Source of the DNA: Pseudomonas oligotrophica
Lineage (GTDB): Bacteria; Pseudomonadota; Gammaproteobacteria; Pseudomonadales; Pseudomonadaceae
NCBI RefSeq assembly: GCF_021726475.1
Contig: NZ_JAKJRU010000001.1
Coordinates: 682,001-746,000, forward strand
DNA length: 64,000 nucleotides
Direction: 5' to 3'
Below the pieces are notes generated by a model, which was not told where the DNA came from, did no database searches, and was given only the letters and a program-made list of their open reading frames with translations. How positions within the stretch are numbered: position 1 is the stretch's first letter; each line of letters begins with the position of its first letter. The position numbers and the translations under genes were made by a program. Shown here piece by piece: positions 25,972-34,820 of this stretch.

Positions 25972-26104
25972 CACAACAGGACGTGGCGCAGGGACACGCG
26001 CAGATCACAACAAGGAAACCCCAGGGAAAGGCGCCATGGAGGCGCGGATCACGGATGTCGGAATTCAGTCTGCAAAGGCCCCGCTCACGCGGGGTTTTCT
26101 TTTT
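25972..26104 (+). ncRNA. rsmY: RsmY-type small regulatory RNA (RsmA/CsrA antagonist)
   Basis: Small RNA that titrates the translational repressor RsmA/CsrA by offering many GGA motifs. Between 25979 and 26062 I count eight GGA trinucleotides in 84 bases, several in predicted loops (GGCGCC/ATGGAG, GCGCAGGGACACGCGC). A weak -10 (TAGTCT, 25961-25966) sits before the inferred start near 25972. A strong terminator ends the RNA at ~26104, giving ~130 nt, close to RsmY. The start AGGACG...GCGCAGG resembles the 5' end of RsmY. Two GacA boxes lie upstream. The otherwise gene-free 380-base gap between fadE2 and msrA is explained by this gene; a 70-codon frame across it is not a protein. RsmX or RsmZ are alternatives for the name. 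Start is inferred, end is seen. Confidence 0.88.
26079..26104 (+). terminator. Rho-independent terminator of the Rsm RNA
   Basis: CCCCGC / GCGGGG with a TCAC loop is followed by TTTTCTTTTT, a very strong U tract. It is preceded by A residues (GCAAAGG). Confidence 0.95.
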
Positions 26105-26155
26105 GTGCCAGGGGTTAAGCCGTTAGCCCGGCCCAGCCGGCGTGGCATGGCCCGA

Positions 26156-26800
26156 TCAGGCCAGGCAGACGCCGGTCCCGCCGAGGCCGCAATAGCCGCC
26201 GGGATTCTTCGCCAGGTACTGCTGGTGATAGGCCTCGGCATAGTAGAAGGCCGGCGCTTCGGCGATTTCCGTGGTGATGCTAGCCAGCCCTGCCTGCGTG
26301 AGCCGTTGCTGGAAGCGCTCCCGGCTGTCCTGTGCCTGGTCCAGTTGCCCGGCGTCATGGCAGTAGATGGCCGAGCGATACTGGCTGCCGGCGTCGTTGC
26401 CCTGGCGCATGCCCTGGGTCGGGTTGTGGGATTCCCAGAACACCTTGAGCAGCCGTTCATAGTCGATCTGCCGCGGGTCGAACACCACCAGCACTGCTTC
26501 GGTATGCCCGGTCAGCCCCGAGCAGACTTCCTCGTAGGTCGGGTTGGGCGTAAGGCCGCCGGCGTAGCCCACCGCCGTGGTCCAGACACCGGGCAATTCC
26601 CAGAAGCGCCGCTCGGCACCCCAGAAGCAGCCCATGGCGAACAGCGCCCGCGCCAGGCCGGCCGGAAACGGTGGCGTCAACGGGTTGCCGCTGACCGCGT
26701 GGGCTGCCGGCACCGGCATCGGCGTGGAGCGCCCGGGGAGCGCCTGCTCGGGCGTCGGCAGGGCCTGGCGATGGACGAGAATCTGCGAGCGCAATGTCAT
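26156..26800 (-). CDS. msrA: Peptide methionine (S)-S-oxide reductase MsrA
   Basis: Repairs oxidised methionine in proteins using thioredoxin. The 214-residue product has the catalytic Cys58 in [10 protein letters not shown], then [24 protein letters not shown] and resolving cysteines 204 and 212 in the C-terminal [14 protein letters not shown], as in the long three-Cys MsrA form (E. coli ~212). The ATG at 26800 gives [10 protein letters not shown]; a much longer in-frame extension overlaps dipA antisense of no similarity and was rejected. It lies 85 bases downstream of dipA on the same strand, as in P. aeruginosa. Confidence 0.95.
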   Translation of the reverse strand: MTLRSQILVHRQALPTPEQALPGRSTPMPVPAAHAVSGNPLTPPFPAGLARALFAMGCFWGAERRFWELPGVWTTAVGYAGGLTPNPTYEEVCSGLTGHTEAVLVVFDPRQIDYERLLKVFWESHNPTQGMRQGNDAGSQYRSAIYCHDAGQLDQAQDSRERFQQRLTQAGLASITTEIAEAPAFYYAEAYHQQYLAKNPGGYCGLGGTGVCLA

Positions 26801-26885
26801 GTTCAGGGCCTCGCGGCAAGGACGGATGCCCCAGGCTACCGAAGCCGTGCCGCCGGGGAAAGCCGCGTGCGGACCGCCGGCTGCC

Positions 26886-29546
26886 TCAAAGCCAGTGCGG
26901 GTAGCGACGCAGGTGTTCGGCAAGCAGCCGGCCGGCGATCGGCCGGTCGAACAGATAGCCCTGGCCGATATCGCAGCGCTGGCGCCGCAGGAAGTGCAGC
27001 TGGGCAGCTGTCTCGACACCTTCGGCGACCACCTTCAGGCGTAGGTTGTGGGCCATGGCGATCACCGCCGAGGTGATTTCCATGTCGTCCTGGTTGGCAG
27101 GAATATCCTTGATGAAGCTGCGGTCGATCTTGATCACATCGATCGGGAACTTCTTCAGGTAGCTCAGCGAGGAATAGCCGGTGCCAAAGTCGTCCATGGC
27201 CAGGGTCAGGCCCAGGGCCTTCAGGCCGACCAGTTGCTGGCGGGTCTCGCCGGTGGCGGCCAGCAGCAGGCCCTCGGTCAGCTCGAGTTCGAGCTGGGCG
27301 GCCGGCAGTTTCTCCTCGCGCAGGATGCTGGCGATGGAGGCGACCAGGTCTGGGTCGGAGAACTGCTTGGGCGAGAGGTTGATGGCGATCTGCGGCGCGC
27401 CGCAGCCGCTGGCCGCCAGCGCGACGCCCATGCGACAGGCCTCGCGCACCACCCACTTGCCGATCGGGACGATCAGGCCGGTCTCTTCGGCCACGCTGAT
27501 GAACTGGTCCGGGCGGATCATGCCCTTTTCCGGGTGGTTCCAGCGCAGCAGCGCCTCCAGGCCCTGCAGGCGGCCGCTGCGCAGGCACAGCTTGGGCTGG
27601 TAGAAGACTTCCAGTTCGTTCTGGTTCAGTGCGCGGCGCAGGTTGTTCTCGACGAACAGCTTGTAGTTGGCCTCGGCATGCAGGGCCTCGGTGAAGACCT
27701 GGACCTGGTTCTTGCCATTGGCCTTGGCCTTGTGCAGCGCCTGGCCGGCGTGCTTCATCAGGGTTTCCGGGTCGCGGCCGTGCAGCGGCGCGCAGGCCAG
27801 CCCCACGGAGGCGCTGACGCTGATCAGCTGCTTGTCGACGAACAGCGGGCGGTCGAGGGTATGCAGCACCTGGTCGGCGAGCCGCAGGCCGTCTTCCAGG
27901 TTCTGGTCGTCGAGCAGGATGGCGAATTCGTTGCTGGCGAAGCGGGCGAGCACCGCGCCGCTGCCCAGGTTGTTGCGCAGCCGGCGCGCCAGGCTGGCGA
28001 GCAGCTTGTCGCCGGTCTGGTGCCCGAGGCTGTCGTTGATGCGCTTGAAGTTGTCGATGTCCACCAGCAGCAGGCACAGCACCGGCTCATGGCTGCCGGC
28101 GAAGCGCTCCTCCAGGCTGCGGATGAAGAACGGCCGGTTGCTGAGGCTGGTCAGGTTGTCGGTATAGGCCAGGCGCTCGATGTGCTGCTGGGCGAGCTTG
28201 TTCGGCGTGACGTCTTCGTAGATGCCAATGTAGTGGGTCAGCTCGCCGTCGTCGCCGAACACCTTGGAGATCGACAGCTGCCCCCAGTAGGCCTCGAGGT
28301 TCTTGCGGCGGCTGCGGAATTCGCCCTGCCAGCTGTTGCCCTGGCTGAGCGTCGAGGCGCTGTCGGACAAGAGCTCGCCGAGGTTTTCCATCGCCGACAG
28401 CTCGGTCAGGCGCCGGCCGCAGACTTCCTCGGCGGCGAACTGGGTGATGTCGGTGAAGCTGGGGTTGACGTATTCCACCCGACCCTCGCGGTTGACCAGC
28501 ACGACTGCGCTGGCGCTCTGCTCGATTGCCCGCAGGAACAGCTGCAGCCGCTGCATGGCGCCGATCCGCTGCTGGTTGGCCAGGACCTGGGCATACTGGT
28601 CGGCCAGCTCGCCGGCGAAGGCGATCTCGTCGGCCAGCCAGCTGCGCGGCGCGCCGCTGTGCTGCAGGCAGAGCACGCCGGTCACCTCGCCGCCGACGCG
28701 GATGGTCGCATGGAGCACCGAGCGGATCGCGTGCGGCGCGAAGAATACCCGGTTCAGCTCGGCCAGGCGTGGGTCGAGGCCGACATCCTCCGCCTCGAGG
28801 GTGCGGCTGTTGTGCAGCGACTCCAGGTAGCGTGGGCAGGTCGCCAGGTCGAAGCGGGACGGGTAGTCGAAACTGTCATCGGCGCGGACGAAGGAGGCCA
28901 CGGCGGTGGCCTGCTTGCCGTCGATCTGCCAGATCGCCGCCCGCGCCACGTCGAACGCCTCGGCCGCTGCCTGGGTGATCAGCTGTGCCGCTTCGACCTG
29001 GGGGTTGGCCGAGCTGTAGCGGTGGCGGGCCAGGCGGACGATGAGTGCCTGCTGGGCGCGTGCGCGCAGCAGCAGGTCGAGCTGGCTGCCGAGCGGTAGT
29101 TCGGGGTCGAGCGCCAGGTTGCGCTCGGCCGCGGCCGGGCGGGTCGGATCCGCCTGCGGGCCGGCGAGCAGGTAGCCTGCCAGGAGCTCGCGCCCGTAGC
29201 GCTGGCAGGTTTCACCGACCTCGGTCACCTCCAGCAGGCCGCTCGGGCAGTGCAGGCGATAGCTGACCCGGTAGTGATTGCCGCTGACCAGTTGCTGCTG
29301 GATCTGCTCGTGCAGCTGGTGGCGGACCGAGGGCTCCATCAGGCTGGCAAAGGGCGACTCGGTCAGCGAGCAGAGTTCACTGGCCGCCACCCCGAGGTAG
29401 CTGTCACAGGCCGGGTCGAGGTAGAGCAGGGCCCAGCTGGCTTCGTTGATCCGCTCGAAACGCAGCAGGCCCAGGCGCGAAGGCACTGGAAACTGCGTCA
29501 CAACCTCGGTCGCCAGGCGGCTGGCGGCATCGGTATGTATTTTCAT
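26886..29546 (-). CDS. dipA: Cyclic-di-GMP phosphodiesterase DipA (PAS-GAF-PAS-GGDEF-EAL)
   Basis: Degrades c-di-GMP; in P. aeruginosa DipA is needed for biofilm dispersion and swarming. The 886-residue product has an N-terminal PAS-like region (~1-150), a GAF domain (~190-330), a PAS domain (~345-460, [20 protein letters not shown]), a GGDEF domain (~475-625) and an EAL domain (~640-886). The GGDEF site reads ASNEF, so cyclase activity is lost, as in DipA. The EAL side has [43 protein letters not shown] and AEGVET, all expected for an active phosphodiesterase. I chose the ATG at 29546 ([10 protein letters not shown]); a TTG 20 codons upstream is possible. The nearby Rsm RNA acts on the same lifestyle switch. 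Confidence 0.93.
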   Translation of the reverse strand: MKIHTDAASRLATEVVTQFPVPSRLGLLRFERINEASWALLYLDPACDSYLGVAASELCSLTESPFASLMEPSVRHQLHEQIQQQLVSGNHYRVSYRLHCPSGLLEVTEVGETCQRYGRELLAGYLLAGPQADPTRPAAAERNLALDPELPLGSQLDLLLRARAQQALIVRLARHRYSSANPQVEAAQLITQAAAEAFDVARAAIWQIDGKQATAVASFVRADDSFDYPSRFDLATCPRYLESLHNSRTLEAEDVGLDPRLAELNRVFFAPHAIRSVLHATIRVGGEVTGVLCLQHSGAPRSWLADEIAFAGELADQYAQVLANQQRIGAMQRLQLFLRAIEQSASAVVLVNREGRVEYVNPSFTDITQFAAEEVCGRRLTELSAMENLGELLSDSASTLSQGNSWQGEFRSRRKNLEAYWGQLSISKVFGDDGELTHYIGIYEDVTPNKLAQQHIERLAYTDNLTSLSNRPFFIRSLEERFAGSHEPVLCLLLVDIDNFKRINDSLGHQTGDKLLASLARRLRNNLGSGAVLARFASNEFAILLDDQNLEDGLRLADQVLHTLDRPLFVDKQLISVSASVGLACAPLHGRDPETLMKHAGQALHKAKANGKNQVQVFTEALHAEANYKLFVENNLRRALNQNELEVFYQPKLCLRSGRLQGLEALLRWNHPEKGMIRPDQFISVAEETGLIVPIGKWVVREACRMGVALAASGCGAPQIAINLSPKQFSDPDLVASIASILREEKLPAAQLELELTEGLLLAATGETRQQLVGLKALGLTLAMDDFGTGYSSLSYLKKFPIDVIKIDRSFIKDIPANQDDMEITSAVIAMAHNLRLKVVAEGVETAAQLHFLRRQRCDIGQGYLFDRPIAGRLLAEHLRRYPHWL

Positions 29547-29642
29547 CGAGCGGTTCGCTTCCGTATGCTCACCGGGACTGGCCGCAGAGGCCTTGGCTTC
29601 GAGCAATAGCTAATTGATATCAAACTGGGGCAAGGGTGCATT

Positions 29643-30170
29643 ATGCGACAGGGACTGACAAGTCGGCTCGGCAGGTTATTCATCGCATCGATCGCCAGTT
29701 CTGTGATGCTGTGCGCCTCGGCCGCAGAGCCCCCGCAGTTGAGCTCCGACGAGTCCGCGCGCTACCTCGCCGAACTGCGCCAGCTCTACCTCACCAACAG
29801 TGATCGCCAGGCCCTGCTGGCGCATGGCAACAGCCTGCTGGAGACCTACGCGCTGCGGGCCGGCTACCAGGTCGGGCGGGGCGATGCGCGGGACTACCTC
29901 TACCGCCTCGAGCTAGGCGAGGCCGGTGAGCTGCGCATTCGCGAGGAGGTCCGCGGACCGGGTGCGGCGGTCGCGGTACGCCACCGCAGCCTGGCGGTCT
30001 ACGGCCTCGATCCCTACCTGCAGTACCGCTGCCCGGACCAGCAGTTGGCCTGCAGCATCGACAGCCCGCTGGACGGCGAGCCGCTGGTGCGCATCCTGCG
30101 CGATCCCAAAGGCGCGCAGGAGCTGGCCAAGGCGCTGTCCTTCCTCATCCGCAACCTGCAGAAGGGCTGA
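29643..30170 (+). CDS. Secreted/periplasmic protein of unknown function (175 aa)
   Basis: The product begins MRQGLTSRLGRLFIASIASS and has an N-terminal signal peptide with likely cleavage after ASA near residue 27. The mature part is helical and charged, with a C-terminal segment DPYLQYRCPDQQLACSID holding two cysteines that could form a disulfide. I recognise no domain. It is divergent from dipA by ~96 bases and ends before a strong shared terminator, so it is transcribed alone. Its place between dipA and aceF suggests a conserved accessory gene, but function is unknown. Confidence 0.75.
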   Translation: MRQGLTSRLGRLFIASIASSVMLCASAAEPPQLSSDESARYLAELRQLYLTNSDRQALLAHGNSLLETYALRAGYQVGRGDARDYLYRLELGEAGELRIREEVRGPGAAVAVRHRSLAVYGLDPYLQYRCPDQQLACSIDSPLDGEPLVRILRDPKGAQELAKALSFLIRNLQKG

Positions 30171-30200
30171 GCCCGGCGCCTTGGCGCAGCGGAGCCCCTG

Positions 30201-30240
30201 AACGCAAAGACCCGCCAGTTGGCGGGTCTTTGCGTTTACC
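30201..30240. terminator. Bidirectional Rho-independent terminator
   Basis: A perfect 16-bp stem, AACGCAAAGACCCGCC / GGCGGGTCTTTGCGTT, with an AGTT loop. A/T-rich outer arms allow function on both strands, ending the small secreted-protein gene and the aceEF operon. Confidence 0.93.
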
Positions 30241-30251
30241 GCAGGCTGCCG

Positions 30252-31889
30252 TCAGAGCAGCAGCGTGCGGATGTCGGCCAGCAGTTCGGACAGGCCCTTG
30301 GTGAAGCGCGCCGCCGCGGCTCCGTTGATCACGCGGTGATCGTAGGACAGCGACAGCGGCAGCATTAGGCGCGGCTGGAAGGCCTTGCCGTCCCACACCG
30401 GCTGCATGGTGGCCTTGCTGACACCGAGGATCGCCACCTCCGGCGCATTGACGATCGGCGTGAAGCCGGTGCCGCCGATGTGGCCGAGGCTGGAGATGGT
30501 AAAGCAGGCACCCTGCATGGCGTCCGGCGACAGCTTCTTGCTGCGCGCCTTCTCGGCCAGCTCGGCGGCCTCGCCGGCCAGCTGCAGCAGGCTCTTCTTG
30601 TCCACGTCGCGGATGACCGGGACCATCAGGCCGTCCGGCGTGTCCACGGCGAAGCCGATGTGCACGTACTTCTTGCGGATCAGCGCCTTGCCGCTGGGGG
30701 CCAGGGAGCTGTTGAAGTCCGGCAGCTCCTGCAGCAGATGCGCACAGGCCTTGAGCAGCAGCGGCAGCACGGTGAGCTTGACGCCGGCCTTCTCGGCCAC
30801 CGCCTTCTGTGCCACGCGGAAGGCCTCCAGCTCGGTGATGTCGGCCGATTCGAACTGGGTCACGTGAGGCACGTTCAGCCAGCTGCGATGCAGGTTGGCG
30901 GCGCCGATCTGCATCAGTCGCGACATCGCGACTTCCTCGACTTCGCCGAACTTGCTGAAGTCCACCGCGGGGATCGGCGGGATGCCGGCCCCGCCGCTGG
31001 CGGCGGCCGCCTGCGGGCCCTGCTGCAGCATGCCCTTGACGTACTGCTGCACGTCTTCCTTGAGGATGCGCCCCTTCGGGCCGCTGCCGGTGACCGCCGA
31101 CAGCTCGACGCCGAACTCGCGGGCCAGCTGGCGCACGGCCGGGCCGGCATGCACCTTGGCGCCGGCGCGGCTCGGTGCGGCGGCCGGCTGGGCAACGGCG
31201 CTCGGCTGGGCTGCGGCCGGCTTGGCGCTCGGCTGTGCGGGCTGGGCCGGTGCGGCGGCTGGGGCCGGTGCAGCGGGCTTCTCGGCCGGTGCCGGTGCGC
31301 TGCCCTGGACCTTGAGGGTCAGGATCGCATCGCCGGTACCGACTTCGTCGTTGAGCTTGACGGTCAGGCTTTCCACCACGCCGGCGGCCGGCGAGGGGAT
31401 CTCCATGCTGGCCTTGTCCGACTCCAGGGTGATCAGCGACTGGTCGGCCTCGACGCGGTCGCCGGCCTGTACCAGCACCTCGATGACCTTCGCCTTGCCG
31501 GCCGAACCGATGTCCGGGACGCGGATTTCCTGGACCTGCTCGGCAGCGCCCGGCGCGGCGGCCGGTGCAGGCTGCTCGGCGGGCTGTTCGGCCGGGGCCG
31601 CAGGCTGCGCCTCGGCGGCCGGGGTTGCTTCGGCTTGCGGCTCGGCCGCTGCGCCACCCTCGCTTTCCAGCTCGAGCAGCTCGTCGCCTTCCTTGAGCTT
31701 GTCGCCGAGCTTGACCTTCAGGCTCTTGACCACGCCGGCCTTGGGCGCCGGGATTTCCATGCTCGCCTTGTCCGACTCCAGGGTCAGGATGCTCTGGTCG
31801 GCCTCGATGCGGTCGCCGACCTTGACGAACAGCTCGATGACTTCACCCTCACCACTGCCGATGTCGGGTACGCGAATCAACTCACTCAT
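30252..31889 (-). CDS. aceF: Pyruvate dehydrogenase E2 (dihydrolipoyllysine acetyltransferase)
   Basis: Core of the pyruvate dehydrogenase complex; transfers acetyl from lipoyl-lysine to CoA. The 545-residue product has two lipoyl domains with attachment Lys41 and Lys159 in LESDKASMEIP, separated by Ala/Pro-rich linkers. The E1/E3-binding domain spans ~247-284 (AVRQLAREFGVELSAVTGSG) and the catalytic domain ~300-545 with YDHRVINGAAAARF near the end. Two lipoyl domains match P. aeruginosa; E. coli has three. Start follows GAGGAGCG, 11 bases after the aceE stop. Operon aceE-aceF on the minus strand. Confidence 0.96.
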   Translation of the reverse strand: MSELIRVPDIGSGEGEVIELFVKVGDRIEADQSILTLESDKASMEIPAPKAGVVKSLKVKLGDKLKEGDELLELESEGGAAAEPQAEATPAAEAQPAAPAEQPAEQPAPAAAPGAAEQVQEIRVPDIGSAGKAKVIEVLVQAGDRVEADQSLITLESDKASMEIPSPAAGVVESLTVKLNDEVGTGDAILTLKVQGSAPAPAEKPAAPAPAAAPAQPAQPSAKPAAAQPSAVAQPAAAPSRAGAKVHAGPAVRQLAREFGVELSAVTGSGPKGRILKEDVQQYVKGMLQQGPQAAAASGGAGIPPIPAVDFSKFGEVEEVAMSRLMQIGAANLHRSWLNVPHVTQFESADITELEAFRVAQKAVAEKAGVKLTVLPLLLKACAHLLQELPDFNSSLAPSGKALIRKKYVHIGFAVDTPDGLMVPVIRDVDKKSLLQLAGEAAELAEKARSKKLSPDAMQGACFTISSLGHIGGTGFTPIVNAPEVAILGVSKATMQPVWDGKAFQPRLMLPLSLSYDHRVINGAAAARFTKGLSELLADIRTLLL

Positions 31890-31900
31890 TTGTTCGCTCC

Positions 31901-34546
31901 TCAGCAGTCCAGCGGGTTGGTCTTTTCAGGGTCGATGCCGAACTTGGCGATGGCATCGGCCAGCACCTTGGCTTCCATCTCGCCGCGGGCGACGAGTTGC
32001 TCCAGGGCAGCCAGCACGACCCAGTTGCGGTCGACTTCGAAGAAATGGCGCAGCTTCTTGCGGCTGTCGCTGCGGCCGAAGCCGTCGGTGCCCAGCACGC
32101 GGTACTCGCGGCTCGGGACCCACTGGCGGATCTGGTCGGCGAACAGCTTCATGTAGTCGGTCGAGGCCACCACCGGGCCCTTGCGGCCGCCCAGGCACTG
32201 CTCGACGTAGGACTGGCGCGGCTTCTCGTGCGGGTGCAGGAGGTTCCAGCGGTCCACCGCCAGGCCGTCGCGACGCAGTTCGTTGAAGCTCGGCACGCTC
32301 CAGACATCGGCGGCGACGCCGTAGTCCTCGCGCAGGATCTTCGCCGCCTCGCGCACTTCACGCAGGATGGTGCCCGAGCCGAGCAGCTGGACGTGATGCG
32401 CGGCGTCCTTCTTGTCTTCCTCGAGCAGGTACATGCCCTTGATGATGCCTTCTTCCACGCCCTGCGGCATCGCCGGCTGCTGGTAGGCCTCGTTCATCAC
32501 GGTGATGTAGTAGAAGATGCTTTGCTGCTCCTCGGTCATCTGCCGGATGCCTTCACGAATGATCACCGCCAGCTCGTAGCCGTAGGTGGGGTCATAGGTG
32601 CGGCAGTTGGGGATGGTCGCGGCGAGCAGGTGGCTGTGGCCGTCCTCGTGCTGCAGGCCTTCGCCATTGAGCGTGGTGCGCCCGGCGGTGCCGCCGATGA
32701 GGAAGCCGCGCGCGCGGCTGTCGCCGGCCGCCCAGGCCAGGTCGCCGATGCGCTGGAAGCCGAACATCGAATAGAACACGTAGAACGGCAGCATCGGCTG
32801 GTTGTGGTTGCTGTAGGCGGTCGCCGCGGCAATCCAGCTGGACATGGCGCCGGCCTCGTTGATGCCTTCCTCGAGGATCTGGCCCTTCTTGTCCTCGCGG
32901 TAGAACATCACCTGGTCCTTGTCCACCGGCTGGTACAGCTGGCCGACCGAGGAGTAGATGCCGAGCTGGCGGAACATGCCTTCCATGCCGAAGGTGCGCG
33001 CCTCGTCCGGAATGATCGGCACGATGCGCGAACCCAGGTCCTTGTCCTTGACCAGCTGCGCCAGGACGCGGACGAAGGCCATGGTGGTGGAGATTTCGCG
33101 GTCGCCGGAGCCGTCGAGGATCGCCTTGAGCGTTTCCAGCGGCGGCGTCGGGATGCTGAAGCTCTTGGCGCGGCGCTGCGGCATGAAGCCACCGAGCTTC
33201 TCGCGGCTCTTGAGCAAGTACTTCATCTCCGGGCTGTCGGGCTCGGGCTTGTAGAACGGCAGCGCCTCGAGCTTGTCGTCGGAAATCGGGATGCCGAAGC
33301 TGTCGCGGAAGGCCTTGAGGCTTTCCAGGTCGACCTTCTTCACGTTGTGGGTGATGTTCTGCGCCTGGCCGGAGCCGGTGCCGTAGCCCTTGATGGTCTT
33401 GGCCAGGATCACGGTCGGCTGGCCCTGGTGGTTGACCGCGTTGTGATAGGCCGCATAGACCTTGAACGGGTCATGGCCGCCACGGTTGAGCTTCCAGATT
33501 TCCTCGTCGGAAAGGTCCTTGACCATTTCCTTGAGTTCCGGCGTGGCGAAGAAGTGCTCGCGTACGAAGGCGCCGTTGTTCGCCTTGTAGTTCTGGTAGT
33601 CGCCGTCGACCACCTCGTCCATCCGGCGCTGCATGGCGCCGTTGTCGTCCTTGGCGAACAGCGGGTCCCACAGGCGACCCCAGATGACCTTGATCACGTT
33701 CCAGTTGGCGCCGCGGAAGTTGCCTTCCAGTTCCTGGATGATCTTGCCGTTGCCGCGCACCGGGCCGTCCAGGCGCTGCAGGTTGCAGTTGACCACGAAG
33801 ATCAGGTTGTCGAGCTTTTCTCGGCCGGCCAGGGCGATGGCGCCGAGCGATTCCGGCTCGTCGGTCTCGCCGTCGCCAAGGAAGCACCAGACCTTCTGCT
33901 TGCCCGCCGGGATGAAGCCGCGGTGCTCCAGGTACTTCATGAAGCGTGCCTGGTAGATCGCCTGGATCGGACCCAGGCCCATGGACACCGTGGGGAACTG
34001 CCAGAACTCCGGCATCAGCCAGGGGTGCGGGTAGGAGGACAGGCCGTTGCCGTCCACTTCCTGGCGGAAGTTGTTCAGCTGCTCCTCGCTGATGCGGCCC
34101 TCGAGGAAGGCACGCGCATAGACGCCCGGCGAGGCGTGGCCCTGGAAGTACACCAGGTCGCCGCCATGTTCTTCGGTCGGCGCCTTGAAGAAGTAGTTGA
34201 AGCCGATGTCGTAGAGCGTCGCGCTGGAGGCGAAGGTGGAGATGTGGCCACCCAGGTCCGGGTCCTGCTTGTTCGCGCGCATGACCATGGCCAGGGCGTT
34301 CCAGCGGACCAGCGAGCGGATGCGTCGCTCCATGAACAGGTCGCCCGGCATGCGGGCCTCGTGGGCGACCGGAATGGTGTTGCGGTATGGCGTGGTGATC
34401 GCGTAGGGCAGCTGGGTGCCGCTGCGGCTGGCCAGTTCGCCCATCCGGGTCATCAGATAGTGAGCACGTTGTTCACCCTCGTGGTCGAGGACGGACTCAA
34501 GGGCGTCCAGCCATTCCTGGGTTTCGACGGGATCGAGATCTTGCAT
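31901..34546 (-). CDS. aceE: Pyruvate dehydrogenase E1 component (homodimeric)
   Basis: Thiamine-diphosphate enzyme that decarboxylates pyruvate and acetylates the E2 lipoyl group. The 881-residue product is of the alpha2 type (E. coli 887). The ThDP/Mg motif starts at FLGDGETDEPES and ends at VVNCNLQRLDG. GGHISTFASSATLYDIGFNY and VFYSMFGFQRIGDLAWAAGD are conserved. The start MQDLDPVETQEWL follows GGAG; a start four codons upstream (34558) is less likely. First gene of aceEF; palindromes that look like GntR-family operators lie 115-180 bases upstream. Confidence 0.96.
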   Translation of the reverse strand: MQDLDPVETQEWLDALESVLDHEGEQRAHYLMTRMGELASRSGTQLPYAITTPYRNTIPVAHEARMPGDLFMERRIRSLVRWNALAMVMRANKQDPDLGGHISTFASSATLYDIGFNYFFKAPTEEHGGDLVYFQGHASPGVYARAFLEGRISEEQLNNFRQEVDGNGLSSYPHPWLMPEFWQFPTVSMGLGPIQAIYQARFMKYLEHRGFIPAGKQKVWCFLGDGETDEPESLGAIALAGREKLDNLIFVVNCNLQRLDGPVRGNGKIIQELEGNFRGANWNVIKVIWGRLWDPLFAKDDNGAMQRRMDEVVDGDYQNYKANNGAFVREHFFATPELKEMVKDLSDEEIWKLNRGGHDPFKVYAAYHNAVNHQGQPTVILAKTIKGYGTGSGQAQNITHNVKKVDLESLKAFRDSFGIPISDDKLEALPFYKPEPDSPEMKYLLKSREKLGGFMPQRRAKSFSIPTPPLETLKAILDGSGDREISTTMAFVRVLAQLVKDKDLGSRIVPIIPDEARTFGMEGMFRQLGIYSSVGQLYQPVDKDQVMFYREDKKGQILEEGINEAGAMSSWIAAATAYSNHNQPMLPFYVFYSMFGFQRIGDLAWAAGDSRARGFLIGGTAGRTTLNGEGLQHEDGHSHLLAATIPNCRTYDPTYGYELAVIIREGIRQMTEEQQSIFYYITVMNEAYQQPAMPQGVEEGIIKGMYLLEEDKKDAAHHVQLLGSGTILREVREAAKILREDYGVAADVWSVPSFNELRRDGLAVDRWNLLHPHEKPRQSYVEQCLGGRKGPVVASTDYMKLFADQIRQWVPSREYRVLGTDGFGRSDSRKKLRHFFEVDRNWVVLAALEQLVARGEMEAKVLADAIAKFGIDPEKTNPLDC

Positions 34547-34660
34547 GGCTTGCTCCATGGCGGAAAGGCTTCCAGAATCGGTTGCCTGCTTCGCATCACG
34601 CTTTTTGAGCGGTTGCGTTTCATGTTCTTGGATGCTTGCCCGGGGGTAGAGCCAGGCGCC

Positions 34661-34675
34661 TGTAGTTTTACTACA
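34661..34675. promoter_or_regulatory. GntR/FadR-type palindrome upstream of aceE
   Basis: TGTAGTTTTACTACA is a perfect 6-bp inverted repeat around TTT. Its core TAGTTTTACTA fits the FadR-subfamily pattern TnGTnnnACnA, the class to which the pyruvate sensor PdhR belongs. It lies between divergent aceE and glnE. Confidence 0.55.
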
Positions 34676-34711
34676 AAACCTCGCCCGTGTTCAGCCCCTC
34701 CGGGGATTCTT

Positions 34712-34727
34712 TAGTAGCGAAACTACA
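34712..34727. promoter_or_regulatory. Second related palindrome in the aceE-glnE gap
   Basis: TAGTAGCGAAACTACA; on the minus strand TGTAGTTTCGCTACTA, sharing the TGTAGTTT half-site with the copy at 34661 but with one extra base in the spacer. Centres are ~51 bases apart, about five helical turns. Confidence 0.4.
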
Positions 34728-34820
34728 TTCGCGGCGGCATCCGCTGGCCTGCCTCCGGTGCTTGCGAGGCGCTAGGCCGCGCGATTGACCACGATTCGAC
34801 CGGAGAAAGGAAGTGACCCG

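Noticed and set aside
25906..26118. A 70-codon frame with a possible start at 25906
   Set aside because: It runs through the GacA box, the sRNA promoter, the whole Rsm RNA and its terminator, and has no ribosome-binding site.
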